Assembly (NCBI GenBank): GCA_043798815.1
Contig: JAZDOH010000068.1
Location: 1-13,709 of the forward strand
DNA length: 13,709 nucleotides
DNA from: JAZDOH01 sp043798815
GTDB lineage: Bacteria; Patescibacteriota; Gracilibacteria; UM-FILTER-43-11
Direction: 5' to 3'
Shown: piece after piece, positions 1-6,952 of the stretch
How positions within the stretch are numbered: position 1 is the stretch's first letter
Layout: each line of letters begins with the position of its first letter
The notes under the pieces: model-generated
Seen by the model: only the letters and a program-made list of their open reading frames with translations
Databases searched by the model: none
Told to the model about the DNA's origin: nothing
Position numbers and translations under genes: made by a program

Positions 1-738
1 AAATTCGCGGCAGACCTCCAAACCATTCCCGAATCGAGTGTGGTGGTGTTCATCCAGCCCCATCCCGATAAACGCAAATCTTTTTACAAATCCCTGGTCA
101 AATTGGCCAAAGTGGAAGAGTTTAAATCGATGGAAGGGCCAGTGCTGGATCAATGGGTTTGCCGGGAGGCTAAAAAGGTTGGAGCCCAGCTAGACGGCCC
201 CACGGCGGATTACCTCATTTCTTTGGCGGGGCAGAATTGCTGGCGGCTGAGCCAGGAAATCCAAAAACTGGCTTCTTACAAACCCGACCAACCCATCACC
301 CGTGCGGACATCGATCACGTGGTGACGCCCACGCTGGAAGCCAACATTTTCCACTTCACCGACGCGCTTTCCGCCAAAGATTACAAAAAAGCCATTTACA
401 ACCTGCACCGCAGCATGGCGGCGGGCGAAGACCTTCGGCAATTGTTTTACATGATAGTCCGGCAATTTCGCCTGCTATTGCAGGTGAAGAGCTACAAGGA
501 AGAATTCCCGCTGACCAACCCCCTGAATCTCTCTTCAGCGCTCAAGCTCCACCCTTTTGTGGCCAGGAACGTGATGGGGCAAATCGGACATTTTAAAACC
601 AGCGAACTCAAAAAAGCTTACGCGCAATTGCTCCAAATCGATACCGATCTAAAAACCAGCCGCATCCGTGTGACGGCCGACAATTCCGACGAACTGGCAT
701 TGGCCGTGGAGCAATTCATCCTCAAATTCTGCGCTTAA
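1..738 (+). CDS. holA: DNA polymerase III subunit delta, 3' part (5' end outside window)
   Basis: The delta subunit opens and loads the sliding clamp as part of the clamp-loader complex of the replicative polymerase. The frame is open from base 1, so the gene starts upstream of the window; a GTG at position 40 lies inside the gene and is not the start. Visible landmarks are a VVVFIQPHPDKR strand, a following VEEF segment, a lid-like helical middle part (YLISLAGQNCWRLSQEIQKL) and the C-terminal collar-like part (ANIFHFTDALSAKDYKKA, then FYMIVRQFRLLL). These match the HolA family, which is usually about 330-350 residues; some 245 are seen here. It ends at TAA 736-738 and overlaps by three bases the stop of the convergent downstream gene. 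No terminator hairpin is visible at this junction. The call rests on recognition of the family pattern. Confidence 0.85.
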   Translation, partial: KFAADLQTIPESSVVVFIQPHPDKRKSFYKSLVKLAKVEEFKSMEGPVLDQWVCREAKKVGAQLDGPTADYLISLAGQNCWRLSQEIQKLASYKPDQPITRADIDHVVTPTLEANIFHFTDALSAKDYKKAIYNLHRSMAAGEDLRQLFYMIVRQFRLLLQVKSYKEEFPLTNPLNLSSALKLHPFVARNVMGQIGHFKTSELKKAYAQLLQIDTDLKTSRIRVTADNSDELALAVEQFILKFCA

Positions 739-2012
739 AAGAAAAAGAGGAGAATGGCGCCCAACAAGAGGGAATAAAAGGCAAAGGGTCTTAAGGTATG
801 CCGGGACAGGAATTTAACGAACCAGAAAATGATCAGGAGGCTGACCAAAAACGAAGTGAAAAATCCGATCAGAGTGAATTCTAAGTTGGGTAAAATCACC
901 CCGTTTTTTAGGGATAAAAACATATAAACAATAGCCGCAAGAATGGCAACTCCGCCGAGCATGAAAGAAAAACGGGCGGCCACATCACGTTTGATCCCCA
1001 AAAACATTCCCATGACGATGGTCATGCCGGAACGCGAAATGGCCGGAATCAGCGCGACCGCCTGAGCGAACCCGATCAAAACCGCGTGGCGGAGGGAAAC
1101 CGTTTCTAATTTTCCATTTCCTTTTTTCCATTCCACATAGAAGAAAACCACGGCCATGATGATAAAACAAATCGCGATCGCCTCCATTTTTCGTAGCGGC
1201 CCGTCAATCAAATGCGCGAAAAAAAGTCCTCCAAAAATTGCCGGAACCGTGCCCAGCGCCAATTTCGCGAAAAGGGAATCCGAATTGATGCGGCGAGTTT
1301 TGAAAATCCCCCCCATTTCTTTGAGCAATTTCCACCAGTCTTTCCAAAAGTAGATCAGAATGGCCAGGAGTGATCCGCCATGCAAAACAATATCAAAGGA
1401 TTCCAGATGGGGGGCGGCCAACGGCAGTTTTAAAAATTGCTCCATGATCACCAAGTGTCCGGAGCTTGAAATGGGAAGGAATTCGGTGATTCCCTGAATC
1501 GCCCCCAAGATCACCGCACTCATGTTCACCGTGGCGTAAAACTTGGTTTTAATAAATAGCGCTCCGGCAAATGAAGTGACGAAATAGCGCGGGATCAGCC
1601 CCAGAATCATTCCCAAAAAAAGTTTGGAAAGCTTCATTTCAAAAATCCCTGCCAGCCAGGGGATGATTTTGAACGGGAAGGGGATGATACCGGCAAATAC
1701 GACGCCCCACATACCCCATTTTTGAATGAATCGCTCGCCTTTATCCAAAGTCTTTTTGCCAAAAAGCCATACGGCTATGGGGTGGCCCAAATATTTGCCC
1801 AATCCATAACCGATGAGTGCTCCCGCGAACACCCCCAGCACAATCATCACCATTATTTTTTCGAAAGAAAGCCCCACCGAAGTTCCAATCGGCATCAAAA
1901 CATCCACGGGGATGGGGAGTAAGAACTGATCAAGCGTGGTCATCCCAAAAACAGCCCCGTATCCGTGTTGTTCGATGGCTGTTTTTACAAAATCTAAAAT
2001 AATTTTAAACAT
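735..2012 (-). CDS. uppP: DedA/YqaA-like membrane domain fused to undecaprenyl-diphosphate phosphatase
   Basis: A 425-residue polytopic membrane protein made of two domains. Residues about 1-163 look like the SNARE-associated/DedA family, YqaA-like branch, with LDQFLLPIPVDV near residues 27-38 and GIIPFPFKIIPWLAG near 108-122. Residues about 164-425 are a nearly full-length UppP (BacA): the first active-site motif QGITEFLPISSSGH is at 173-186 and the second, PAISRSG, at 323-329 (usually PGxSRSG). UppP dephosphorylates undecaprenyl diphosphate on the outer membrane face to regenerate the lipid carrier for peptidoglycan and other polymers. Some DedA proteins are known to return undecaprenyl phosphate across the membrane, so one polypeptide could do both steps; that is inference. 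Methionine 164 at the junction (CAT 1521-1523) could allow internal initiation of a free UppP. Divergent from argS, 42 bp away. Confidence 0.9.
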   Translation of the reverse strand: MFKIILDFVKTAIEQHGYGAVFGMTTLDQFLLPIPVDVLMPIGTSVGLSFEKIMVMIVLGVFAGALIGYGLGKYLGHPIAVWLFGKKTLDKGERFIQKWGMWGVVFAGIIPFPFKIIPWLAGIFEMKLSKLFLGMILGLIPRYFVTSFAGALFIKTKFYATVNMSAVILGAIQGITEFLPISSSGHLVIMEQFLKLPLAAPHLESFDIVLHGGSLLAILIYFWKDWWKLLKEMGGIFKTRRINSDSLFAKLALGTVPAIFGGLFFAHLIDGPLRKMEAIAICFIIMAVVFFYVEWKKGNGKLETVSLRHAVLIGFAQAVALIPAISRSGMTIVMGMFLGIKRDVAARFSFMLGGVAILAAIVYMFLSLKNGVILPNLEFTLIGFFTSFLVSLLIIFWFVKFLSRHTLRPFAFYSLLLGAILLFFF

Positions 2013-2015
2013 GGG

Positions 2016-2044
2016 TTTACTGTATCAAAATTCATCTTTATAAT
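2016..2044 (+). promoter_or_regulatory. Promoter of argS, probably leaderless
   Basis: A -35-like TTTACT (2016-2021) and a perfect -10 TATAAT (2039-2044) are separated by 17 bp. The argS ATG is at 2055, so transcription would begin about four bases before the start codon. No Shine-Dalgarno sequence lies in between. The region is shared with the divergent DedA-UppP gene, whose own weaker TACAGT lies at 2024-2019 on the minus strand. Confidence 0.6.
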
Positions 2045-2054
2045 CCATTTTGAC

Positions 2055-3779
2055 ATGAAAAAAACAAATTTGGCTCAAGTGAGGGAAATGGTTTTAAAGG
2101 CCGTACAGGCTGCCGGTTTTGAAATTGCGGAGGCAGACATTCACCTGCAATCCACGCCAACCCTGGCTCAGGGGCATTTAGCCTGCAACCTGGCCATGCT
2201 GATCGCCCATCAATTGGGAAAAAAGCCGATGGAGGTGGCCCAAGTAATTGTTGAGCATTTGCGCGACCCATTGATTTTAAAGGCGGAAGCGGCTCATCCC
2301 GGTTTCATCAACCTATTCCTTGAACAAAAATTTTATACAAGCGAATGCCTGGAGCTCGTCGTGAATCCGGGAATTTATCTAAAAAACGCCCTTGGTCTTA
2401 CCGCTAAAACCATGGTGATTGAATACTCAAGCCCGAACATAGCAAAGCCACTCGGAGTTCATCATCTTTTGTCCACCGTCATCGGCGAAAGTCTAAAACG
2501 GATTCACAAGGCTTACGGTCACAAGGTCATTGCGGAAAATTACCCCGGCGACATTGGAACTCAATTCGGCAAGCTTATGCATGCCATTAAAGTCTGGGGG
2601 GATGAAAAAACCATTGAAAAAGATCCGATCAACGAATTGCTGAAGTTATACGTCAAGTTTCACGAGGAAGCCGAAAAAGATCCATCACTCGAAGATCACG
2701 GTCGTGCGGAGTACAAAAAATTCGAAGAAGGGGATAAAGAAGCGCGGAGGATGTGGAAAAAAATCGTGGACTGGAGTTTTAAAGAGATCCAGCCCCTTTA
2801 CGATCGGTTGGGGGTTGCCTACGACGGCGTACACGGGGAAAGTTTTTTTGAAGAACGCATGAAAGACATTCTGAAAGAGGGGCGTGAAAAAGGAGTATTT
2901 GTGGACGGCGAAAAGGGCTCCTGGATCGTTTTGCCTGACAACCCCGAAGACACTCCCGCGTTGGTCAAAAAATCGGATGGGACTACCCTTTACCTCACGC
3001 GCGATTTAGCGCAGATGGATTTTTTGGAAAAAGAATACCACCCCAACGTCATTGTTTGGGTCGTGGATGTGGCCCAAAGCTTTTACTTTCAGCAACGTTT
3101 TCACGCGTACAAAAAACTCCGGAACACGGTCACACAGTTCGTGCACGTAGCGTTCGGACGAATGGCATTCGAAGGTAGGGGGGCAAGTACTCGTAAGGGC
3201 AATATCGTCCGTCTCTCCGAGCTTCTCGACGAAGCGGAAGTGCGCGCGCTTGCCCTTGCTCGCAATAAAGCCGAGGGGCTTTCAGAAGCGGAACTCAAAG
3301 AGTTGGCCAGGGTTATGGGAATCGGATCCGTAAAATACAACATCCTCTCGCAAAACCGCATCCAAAACATCACCTTCGATTGGGACAAGATGCTCAGTTT
3401 TGACGGCAACAGCGCTCCGTATTTGATGTACACGGCTACCCGCATCAAATCCATTCTGCGAAAAGGGGGTTTTAGCGTATCCGACGCCAAACAGTGGGAG
3501 TTGAATTTCACAAGCGATTTAGAAACCAAAGTGGCAACCGACTTGCTGATGTACCCCGTTACCCTGGAACGCGCCGCGACCGAATACAAGCCCAATCACA
3601 TTGCCAATTGCCTCTACTCGTTAGCGCAGGACTTCAATACACTTTACAACGCTTTGCCGGTGTTGAAAGCCGAAAGTAAATCCGTCAAAAACACCCGCCT
3701 GCTCCTCACCATTGCCGTTCTTAAAGTTATGGAACACGGCCTTGGGCTGTTGAGCATCGAAGTACCGGAGAAGATGTAG
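2055..3779 (+). CDS. argS: Arginyl-tRNA synthetase
   Basis: Class I aminoacyl-tRNA synthetase that charges tRNA-Arg with arginine using ATP, in the cytoplasm. Length 574 residues, normal for the family. The N-terminal about 100 residues fit the ArgRS-specific tRNA-binding domain. The catalytic Rossmann domain starts at the conserved YSSPNIAKP (124-132). The KMSKS-like loop reads GASTRKGN (376-383) and is followed by the typical LSELLDEA. The C-terminal alpha-helical anticodon-binding domain includes NRIQNITFDWDKML and SAPYLMYTATRI. The HIGH-equivalent motif reads GVHH (134-137) where most ArgRS have HVGH, with LLST following instead of LRST. The ATG at 2055 is chosen because it begins the family-like N-terminus and sits just after a perfect -10 box. 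Convergent with the next gene, 16 bp away. Confidence 0.95.
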   Translation: MKKTNLAQVREMVLKAVQAAGFEIAEADIHLQSTPTLAQGHLACNLAMLIAHQLGKKPMEVAQVIVEHLRDPLILKAEAAHPGFINLFLEQKFYTSECLELVVNPGIYLKNALGLTAKTMVIEYSSPNIAKPLGVHHLLSTVIGESLKRIHKAYGHKVIAENYPGDIGTQFGKLMHAIKVWGDEKTIEKDPINELLKLYVKFHEEAEKDPSLEDHGRAEYKKFEEGDKEARRMWKKIVDWSFKEIQPLYDRLGVAYDGVHGESFFEERMKDILKEGREKGVFVDGEKGSWIVLPDNPEDTPALVKKSDGTTLYLTRDLAQMDFLEKEYHPNVIVWVVDVAQSFYFQQRFHAYKKLRNTVTQFVHVAFGRMAFEGRGASTRKGNIVRLSELLDEAEVRALALARNKAEGLSEAELKELARVMGIGSVKYNILSQNRIQNITFDWDKMLSFDGNSAPYLMYTATRIKSILRKGGFSVSDAKQWELNFTSDLETKVATDLLMYPVTLERAATEYKPNHIANCLYSLAQDFNTLYNALPVLKAESKSVKNTRLLLTIAVLKVMEHGLGLLSIEVPEKM

Positions 3780-3795
3780 AAACGCTACGGTCGTT

Positions 3796-4713
3796 TCACT
3801 TGTATTTTCTATAGCTCATCACTTTCCGATCGATAGCATAGGTTGTACTCCCGTATTTCGCCTCTCCTCGCACTCGCCACTGCTCCGGCCTTTCTTGCTC
3901 CATTTCAATCATTCCATGATGAGCAAGCCTTTCATGCCCATTGCAAAGAGGTATCAATGTCTGCGGATCATGCTCCGGATGGAGCGCAAATCTTTGAGTA
4001 TGATGAAGAATTTTGTATGGCTTGGTGCAGCCCTGGTAGGCACAAGCGCCGTTGGTTTTTCGGAGCACATGATTTTTTATACGAGCAGGAATGTATCGTT
4101 TTGCGTTCACCACTGCCGTAGGCTGCTCGGAGGCTAGTTTTTCCTCTCGCATTTCCAGCAGTTCTTTCATCAATGTATTCCAGCCTTCTTGACCTTTCAG
4201 TTTAAGGAGCATTTCAGCAACTGATTGATCTAAATCCATTGTTATACACACTCTTTCGTCCCGATTGACGGCCATTCCATCTTCTTTTTTGTTCTGGATT
4301 TCCGTCACGTGACGAAAAATATCAACACCGCCTTGTCTTTTGACTTCACGTACATATGTTTCCAGAGTGTGAATACTCATGGCAGCGGCTTTGCGAGCCC
4401 AGAACTTCTCCGTGTCAGGGGTTGCCATCGTAACCACTGGGCGCACTGCTCCGAGCCCTTTTGCTTCCGCAACCAGTTGCAGATTTGGTTTGCCTGAGAT
4501 CTTTTCAAGAATTCGAAGCGCATCATCAACTGTATTTTTTGTCATGCCAGCCAACTTAGCAGCGTATTCATAAATACTGGCAAAGCCTTTCTTCTTCCAA
4601 ATCCGATGTTTTTCAATTTCAGGCAAAAGCAAAATGCATTTGCGCATCCAGGTCTTGGAATTGGAACCGTATTCTACAAATTTCGCATGTAATTCATGTT
4701 CAAATTTTTCCAT
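3796..4713 (-). CDS. HNH-endonuclease-domain protein
   Basis: About 305 residues from the ATG at 4713 (another ATG at 4722 adds three residues). The open frame continues upstream to 4869, but that extension is hydrophobic and unlike the family, so it is not used. The N-terminal half is helical (LLPEIEKHRIWKKKGFASIY, then LAGMTKNTVDDALRILEKI) and resembles the helical domain found ahead of HNH domains in a common bacterial family. The C-terminus carries an HNH/zinc-site pattern: CAYQGC, then ILHHTQRFALHPEHDPQTL, then LCNGHERLAHHG. The Cys pairs suggest a structural metal, and the HH and final His the nuclease site. The biological role (defence, mobility or housekeeping) cannot be told; no phage or transposon genes adjoin it. 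Confidence 0.75.
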   Translation of the reverse strand: MEKFEHELHAKFVEYGSNSKTWMRKCILLLPEIEKHRIWKKKGFASIYEYAAKLAGMTKNTVDDALRILEKISGKPNLQLVAEAKGLGAVRPVVTMATPDTEKFWARKAAAMSIHTLETYVREVKRQGGVDIFRHVTEIQNKKEDGMAVNRDERVCITMDLDQSVAEMLLKLKGQEGWNTLMKELLEMREEKLASEQPTAVVNAKRYIPARIKNHVLRKTNGACAYQGCTKPYKILHHTQRFALHPEHDPQTLIPLCNGHERLAHHGMIEMEQERPEQWRVRGEAKYGSTTYAIDRKVMSYRKYK

Positions 4714-4750
4714 AATTTTCATAAAAAATATTAAAAATATTAGTAAAAGA

Positions 4751-4787
4751 ATACTAGCATTTCCATCTGAAAAGTAAACATATTTAC
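4751..4787 (-). promoter_or_regulatory. Candidate promoter of the HNH gene with overlapping inverted repeat
   Basis: Reading the minus strand, TTTACT (4778-4773) is followed after 16 bp by TAGTAT (4756-4751), which is preceded by TG-C, an extended -10. The -35 falls inside a short inverted repeat, GTAAA and TTTAC with a four-base centre (4774-4787), which could be an operator. The distance to the start codon is about 28-37 bp. The rest of the spacer up to 4840 shows no gene. Confidence 0.4.
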
Positions 4788-4840
4788 ACCAAAAAGAGCT
4801 GACAGTTTCAGGAAAGGTTGTAACGTAAAACTGACCCATT

Positions 4841-5479
4841 TCAGGTGTTTGCCATAACTTTTTTTGCAATCAAAAAAATCCAATCTTTGGTGTATCGATT
4901 TTTGAGGTGTACGGCTTTTGACTCTATGATTTTAAAACCATGCCGAATGAGCAAGGCATTAATTTCTTCTTTCTCAAAGTAAGAAAAAAACCGTTTATCA
5001 TTTTTGTAGCGCCTATCCGGATCAACTTTTTCGCCCTTACCCTTTTTGAGTCCTAAATACAGGAACCCATTATTTTTGAGCACTCTCCACATCTCCTGAA
5101 TCGCTCTTGGAACCTCTGCCTTTTTAAGATGTAATAGAGTGGCATTGCACCATATGCCATCAAAGAAAGAATCAGCTCCTTTCAAATTGGTCATGTCCGC
5201 CACTCTGAAAATAGCTCCTTTGATCCTTTTCTTTGCCTCTTGAATTAGATCGGAAGATAAATCAACTCCGTAGGTTTTAAAACCGCGATCCACAAAAAAA
5301 TGGCAGTCCCGGCCAAAAGCGCAACCAAGATCGAGCACTTTTCCTTTCGGCGGGAGAAACGCGCAGAATTTTTTGAGCCAAGAGGTATTTTGGAGGGGCT
5401 CAGTGTGTTCAATAAACTGTTTTTTATTTTTTGCGTAAAAGCCAATAATGGCACGTTGATAATTCTTCATTATTAGCAT
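4841..5479 (-). CDS. Class I SAM-dependent methyltransferase
   Basis: A Rossmann-fold methyltransferase of 212 residues from the ATG at 5479 (209 from ATG 5470). With the 5470 start, motif I VLDLGCAFGR is at about 45-54, the acidic motif II residue is D70 in YGVDLSS, and an ADMTNL segment and DGIWCNATLLHL follow, then WRVLKNNGFLYLGLKKGKG. This matches the Methyltransf_11/25 type that acts on small molecules or other substrates; the substrate cannot be inferred. The frame stays open through the upstream tRNA to 5542, but that part is translated tRNA and is rejected. The start codon lies two bases after the CCA end of tRNA-Phe on the same strand, so tRNA 3' processing would leave an almost leaderless mRNA. 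Confidence 0.8.
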   Translation of the reverse strand: MLIMKNYQRAIIGFYAKNKKQFIEHTEPLQNTSWLKKFCAFLPPKGKVLDLGCAFGRDCHFFVDRGFKTYGVDLSSDLIQEAKKRIKGAIFRVADMTNLKGADSFFDGIWCNATLLHLKKAEVPRAIQEMWRVLKNNGFLYLGLKKGKGEKVDPDRRYKNDKRFFSYFEKEEINALLIRHGFKIIESKAVHLKNRYTKDWIFLIAKKVMANT

Positions 5480-5481
5480 TT

Positions 5482-5556
5482 TGGTGGCCCGGGGCGGGAT
5501 CGAACCACCGACGCAAGGATTTTCAGTCCTTCGCTCTACCACTGAGCTACCGGGCC
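5482..5556 (-). tRNA. tRNA-Phe (anticodon GAA), CCA encoded
   Basis: A complete cloverleaf of 75 nt on the minus strand: acceptor GGCCCGG pairs with CCGGGCC, D arm GCTC/GAGC, anticodon stem AAGGA/TCCTT with loop CTGAAAA (anticodon GAA), T arm GGTGG/CCGCC with loop TTCGATC, discriminator A and encoded CCA. It lies 21 bp downstream of folA and immediately upstream of the methyltransferase, all in the same direction. Confidence 0.97.
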
Positions 5557-5577
5557 ACGCCGACTATTTTAATGGGT

Positions 5578-6096
5578 TTAAGAGCTTTTGTAAAAAATAA
5601 ATTCGAATTTCACTCCTTTCTCTTCACCCCTGCCAAGCGACGTGGGTTTAAAACTGCGGGGGATTTTTGGGAACGGTGTGTCGCATTTAAAATCGCCCTG
5701 AACGTGAGTGAGGTAAATGCCCTTAAGGTTTTTGGCGCGAATGGCTTCAGCGAATACTTTGCCACCCCCTATCACAAAAACCGATTCAATCAACTCGTCG
5801 GCGGATTCAAAAGCGTCTTTGAGGCTGTGATACACTTTGGCTCCGGGTAATTTGAGGTCTTTGCGACTTAGCACTATGTTACGCCTTCCGGGTAACGGGC
5901 GATGGGCCGCAGGGAGCGAATCCCAGGTGCTATGCCCCATTATCACCAGATTTTCACGGGTAGCGCTATCGGTTTTGGTCGTGATTTTTCGGAAAAAGTC
6001 CAAGTCTTGCCTGATCGCCCACGGGATTTTCCCGTTTTTTCCGATTCCGAACTTGTTGTCTACGGCGGCGATGAGGTAAATGGGGTGAAGTTTCAT
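5578..6096 (-). CDS. folA: Dihydrofolate reductase
   Basis: Reduces dihydrofolate to tetrahydrofolate with NADPH, regenerating the cofactor consumed by thymidylate synthase. Length 172 residues, close to the typical 160-170. Seen: YLIAAVDNKFGIGKNGKIPW near the N-terminus with W26, the catalytic-position D31 in RQDLDFF, the NADPH-site strand ENLVIMGHSTWDSLP followed by RPLPGRRNIVLSR, and VFVIGGGKVFAEAI. The start ATG overlaps the stop of the upstream thyA by four bases (ATGA), so the two are almost certainly translated from one mRNA. The downstream neighbour is tRNA-Phe. Confidence 0.95.
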   Translation of the reverse strand: MKLHPIYLIAAVDNKFGIGKNGKIPWAIRQDLDFFRKITTKTDSATRENLVIMGHSTWDSLPAAHRPLPGRRNIVLSRKDLKLPGAKVYHSLKDAFESADELIESVFVIGGGKVFAEAIRAKNLKGIYLTHVQGDFKCDTPFPKIPRSFKPTSLGRGEEKGVKFEFIFYKSS

Positions 6097-6896
6097 ACGG
6101 CGATGTGGAATTTAATGGGATCGTGATGTTGGTAATTGTGGAGTTCAAAGTCTTCCGCTTTAATTTCCCAGAACGGTTTTTTCTTTAAAGTCATCGTGGG
6201 CAGGGGACAAGGGTTTCGCTTGAGCTGTTCTTTGAGTCCGTCAACGTGATTCAAATAAATATGCGCGTCACCAAGCGTGTGGACGAAATAGCGTGGGGTA
6301 AGGCCGCATTCCTGGGCCACCATCAGTAGTAACGCGCTATAGCTGGCGATATTATACGGCACGCCGAGCGCAATGTCTGCACTGCGCTGGTAAAGCTGGC
6401 AATCCAAATGCCCGTTCGCCACATTGAACTGGAAAAACGCGTGGCAGGGCGCCAAAGCCATTTTGGGGAGATCCGCGGGATTCCACGCTGTCACTATGAT
6501 TCTCCGCGAAGAAGGATCCTTTTTGATAAGATCAATGGCCTGCTGAACTTGGTTAATATGGGTTTTTTTATAACCGACAAGTCCTTTATTAAATTTTTCC
6601 CATTTAATCCATTGGTAACCATAAATAGGACCCAGATTTCCATCTTTATCGGCCCATTCGTCCCAAATCGTCGTATTGAGACCGTCATGAATATTCGTTG
6701 AGCCTCGCAAAAACCACAGCAATTCATTGAGCACATTCTTCAGGCTCACCGATTTGGTGGTGACGAGCGGGAACCCCTCTCGCAAATCATATCGTTTTTG
6801 CACGCCGAAAACCGAAAGAGTTCCGGTGCCGGTACGATCGGATTTTTTCTCCCCATTTTCCAGCACCTCTTTTACGAGCTCAAGATATTGCTTCAT
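6093..6896 (-). CDS. thyA: Thymidylate synthase
   Basis: Converts dUMP to dTMP using methylene-tetrahydrofolate, which it oxidises to dihydrofolate; the folA product just downstream recycles it. Length 267 residues, like the E. coli enzyme (264). Seen: the phosphate-binding R21 in SDRTGTGTLSVFG, ELLWFLRGSTN, SSRRIIVTAWNP, the catalytic cysteine C151 in LAPCHAFFQF, QLYQRSADIALGVPYNIASY, and HTLGDAHIYLNH. The last residues FHIAV match the usual conserved C-terminus closely. No Shine-Dalgarno sequence precedes the ATG; the upstream spacer carries two sets of 8-bp tandem repeats. Confidence 0.97.
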   Translation of the reverse strand: MKQYLELVKEVLENGEKKSDRTGTGTLSVFGVQKRYDLREGFPLVTTKSVSLKNVLNELLWFLRGSTNIHDGLNTTIWDEWADKDGNLGPIYGYQWIKWEKFNKGLVGYKKTHINQVQQAIDLIKKDPSSRRIIVTAWNPADLPKMALAPCHAFFQFNVANGHLDCQLYQRSADIALGVPYNIASYSALLLMVAQECGLTPRYFVHTLGDAHIYLNHVDGLKEQLKRNPCPLPTMTLKKKPFWEIKAEDFELHNYQHHDPIKFHIAV

Positions 6897-6901
6897 AAAG
6901 C

Positions 6902-6949
6902 CAGTTCTGCAGTTCTGCAGTTCTGCAGTACTTTAGCACTGTAGCACTG
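6902..6949. repeat. Two adjacent 8-bp tandem repeat arrays between the speA-like gene and thyA
   Basis: CAGTTCTG occurs three times in tandem (6902-6925) with a partial fourth copy, followed by TAGCACTG twice in tandem (6934-6949). Together they fill almost all of the 56-bp spacer upstream of thyA. The repeated CTGCAG within the first array is palindromic. Purpose unknown; slippage here would change the spacing ahead of thyA. Confidence 0.85.
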
Positions 6950-6952
6950 ATT

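Noticed and set aside
3101..3595. 164-codon minus-strand frame inside argS
   Set aside because: Shadow of the strongly conserved argS coding sequence.
4723..4869. N-terminal extension of the HNH protein with a hydrophobic stretch
   Set aside because: The added residues do not fit the family, the region holds a candidate promoter and it overlaps the neighbouring gene's end.
5480..5542. Upstream extension of the methyltransferase frame (VERRTENPCVGGSIPPRAT)
   Set aside because: These residues are the translated 3' part of tRNA-Phe, a common artefact; the ATG at 5479 or 5470 is the sensible start.
6902..6949. Small CRISPR-like array
   Set aside because: The units are 8 bp, directly adjacent and without spacers; no cas genes are near.
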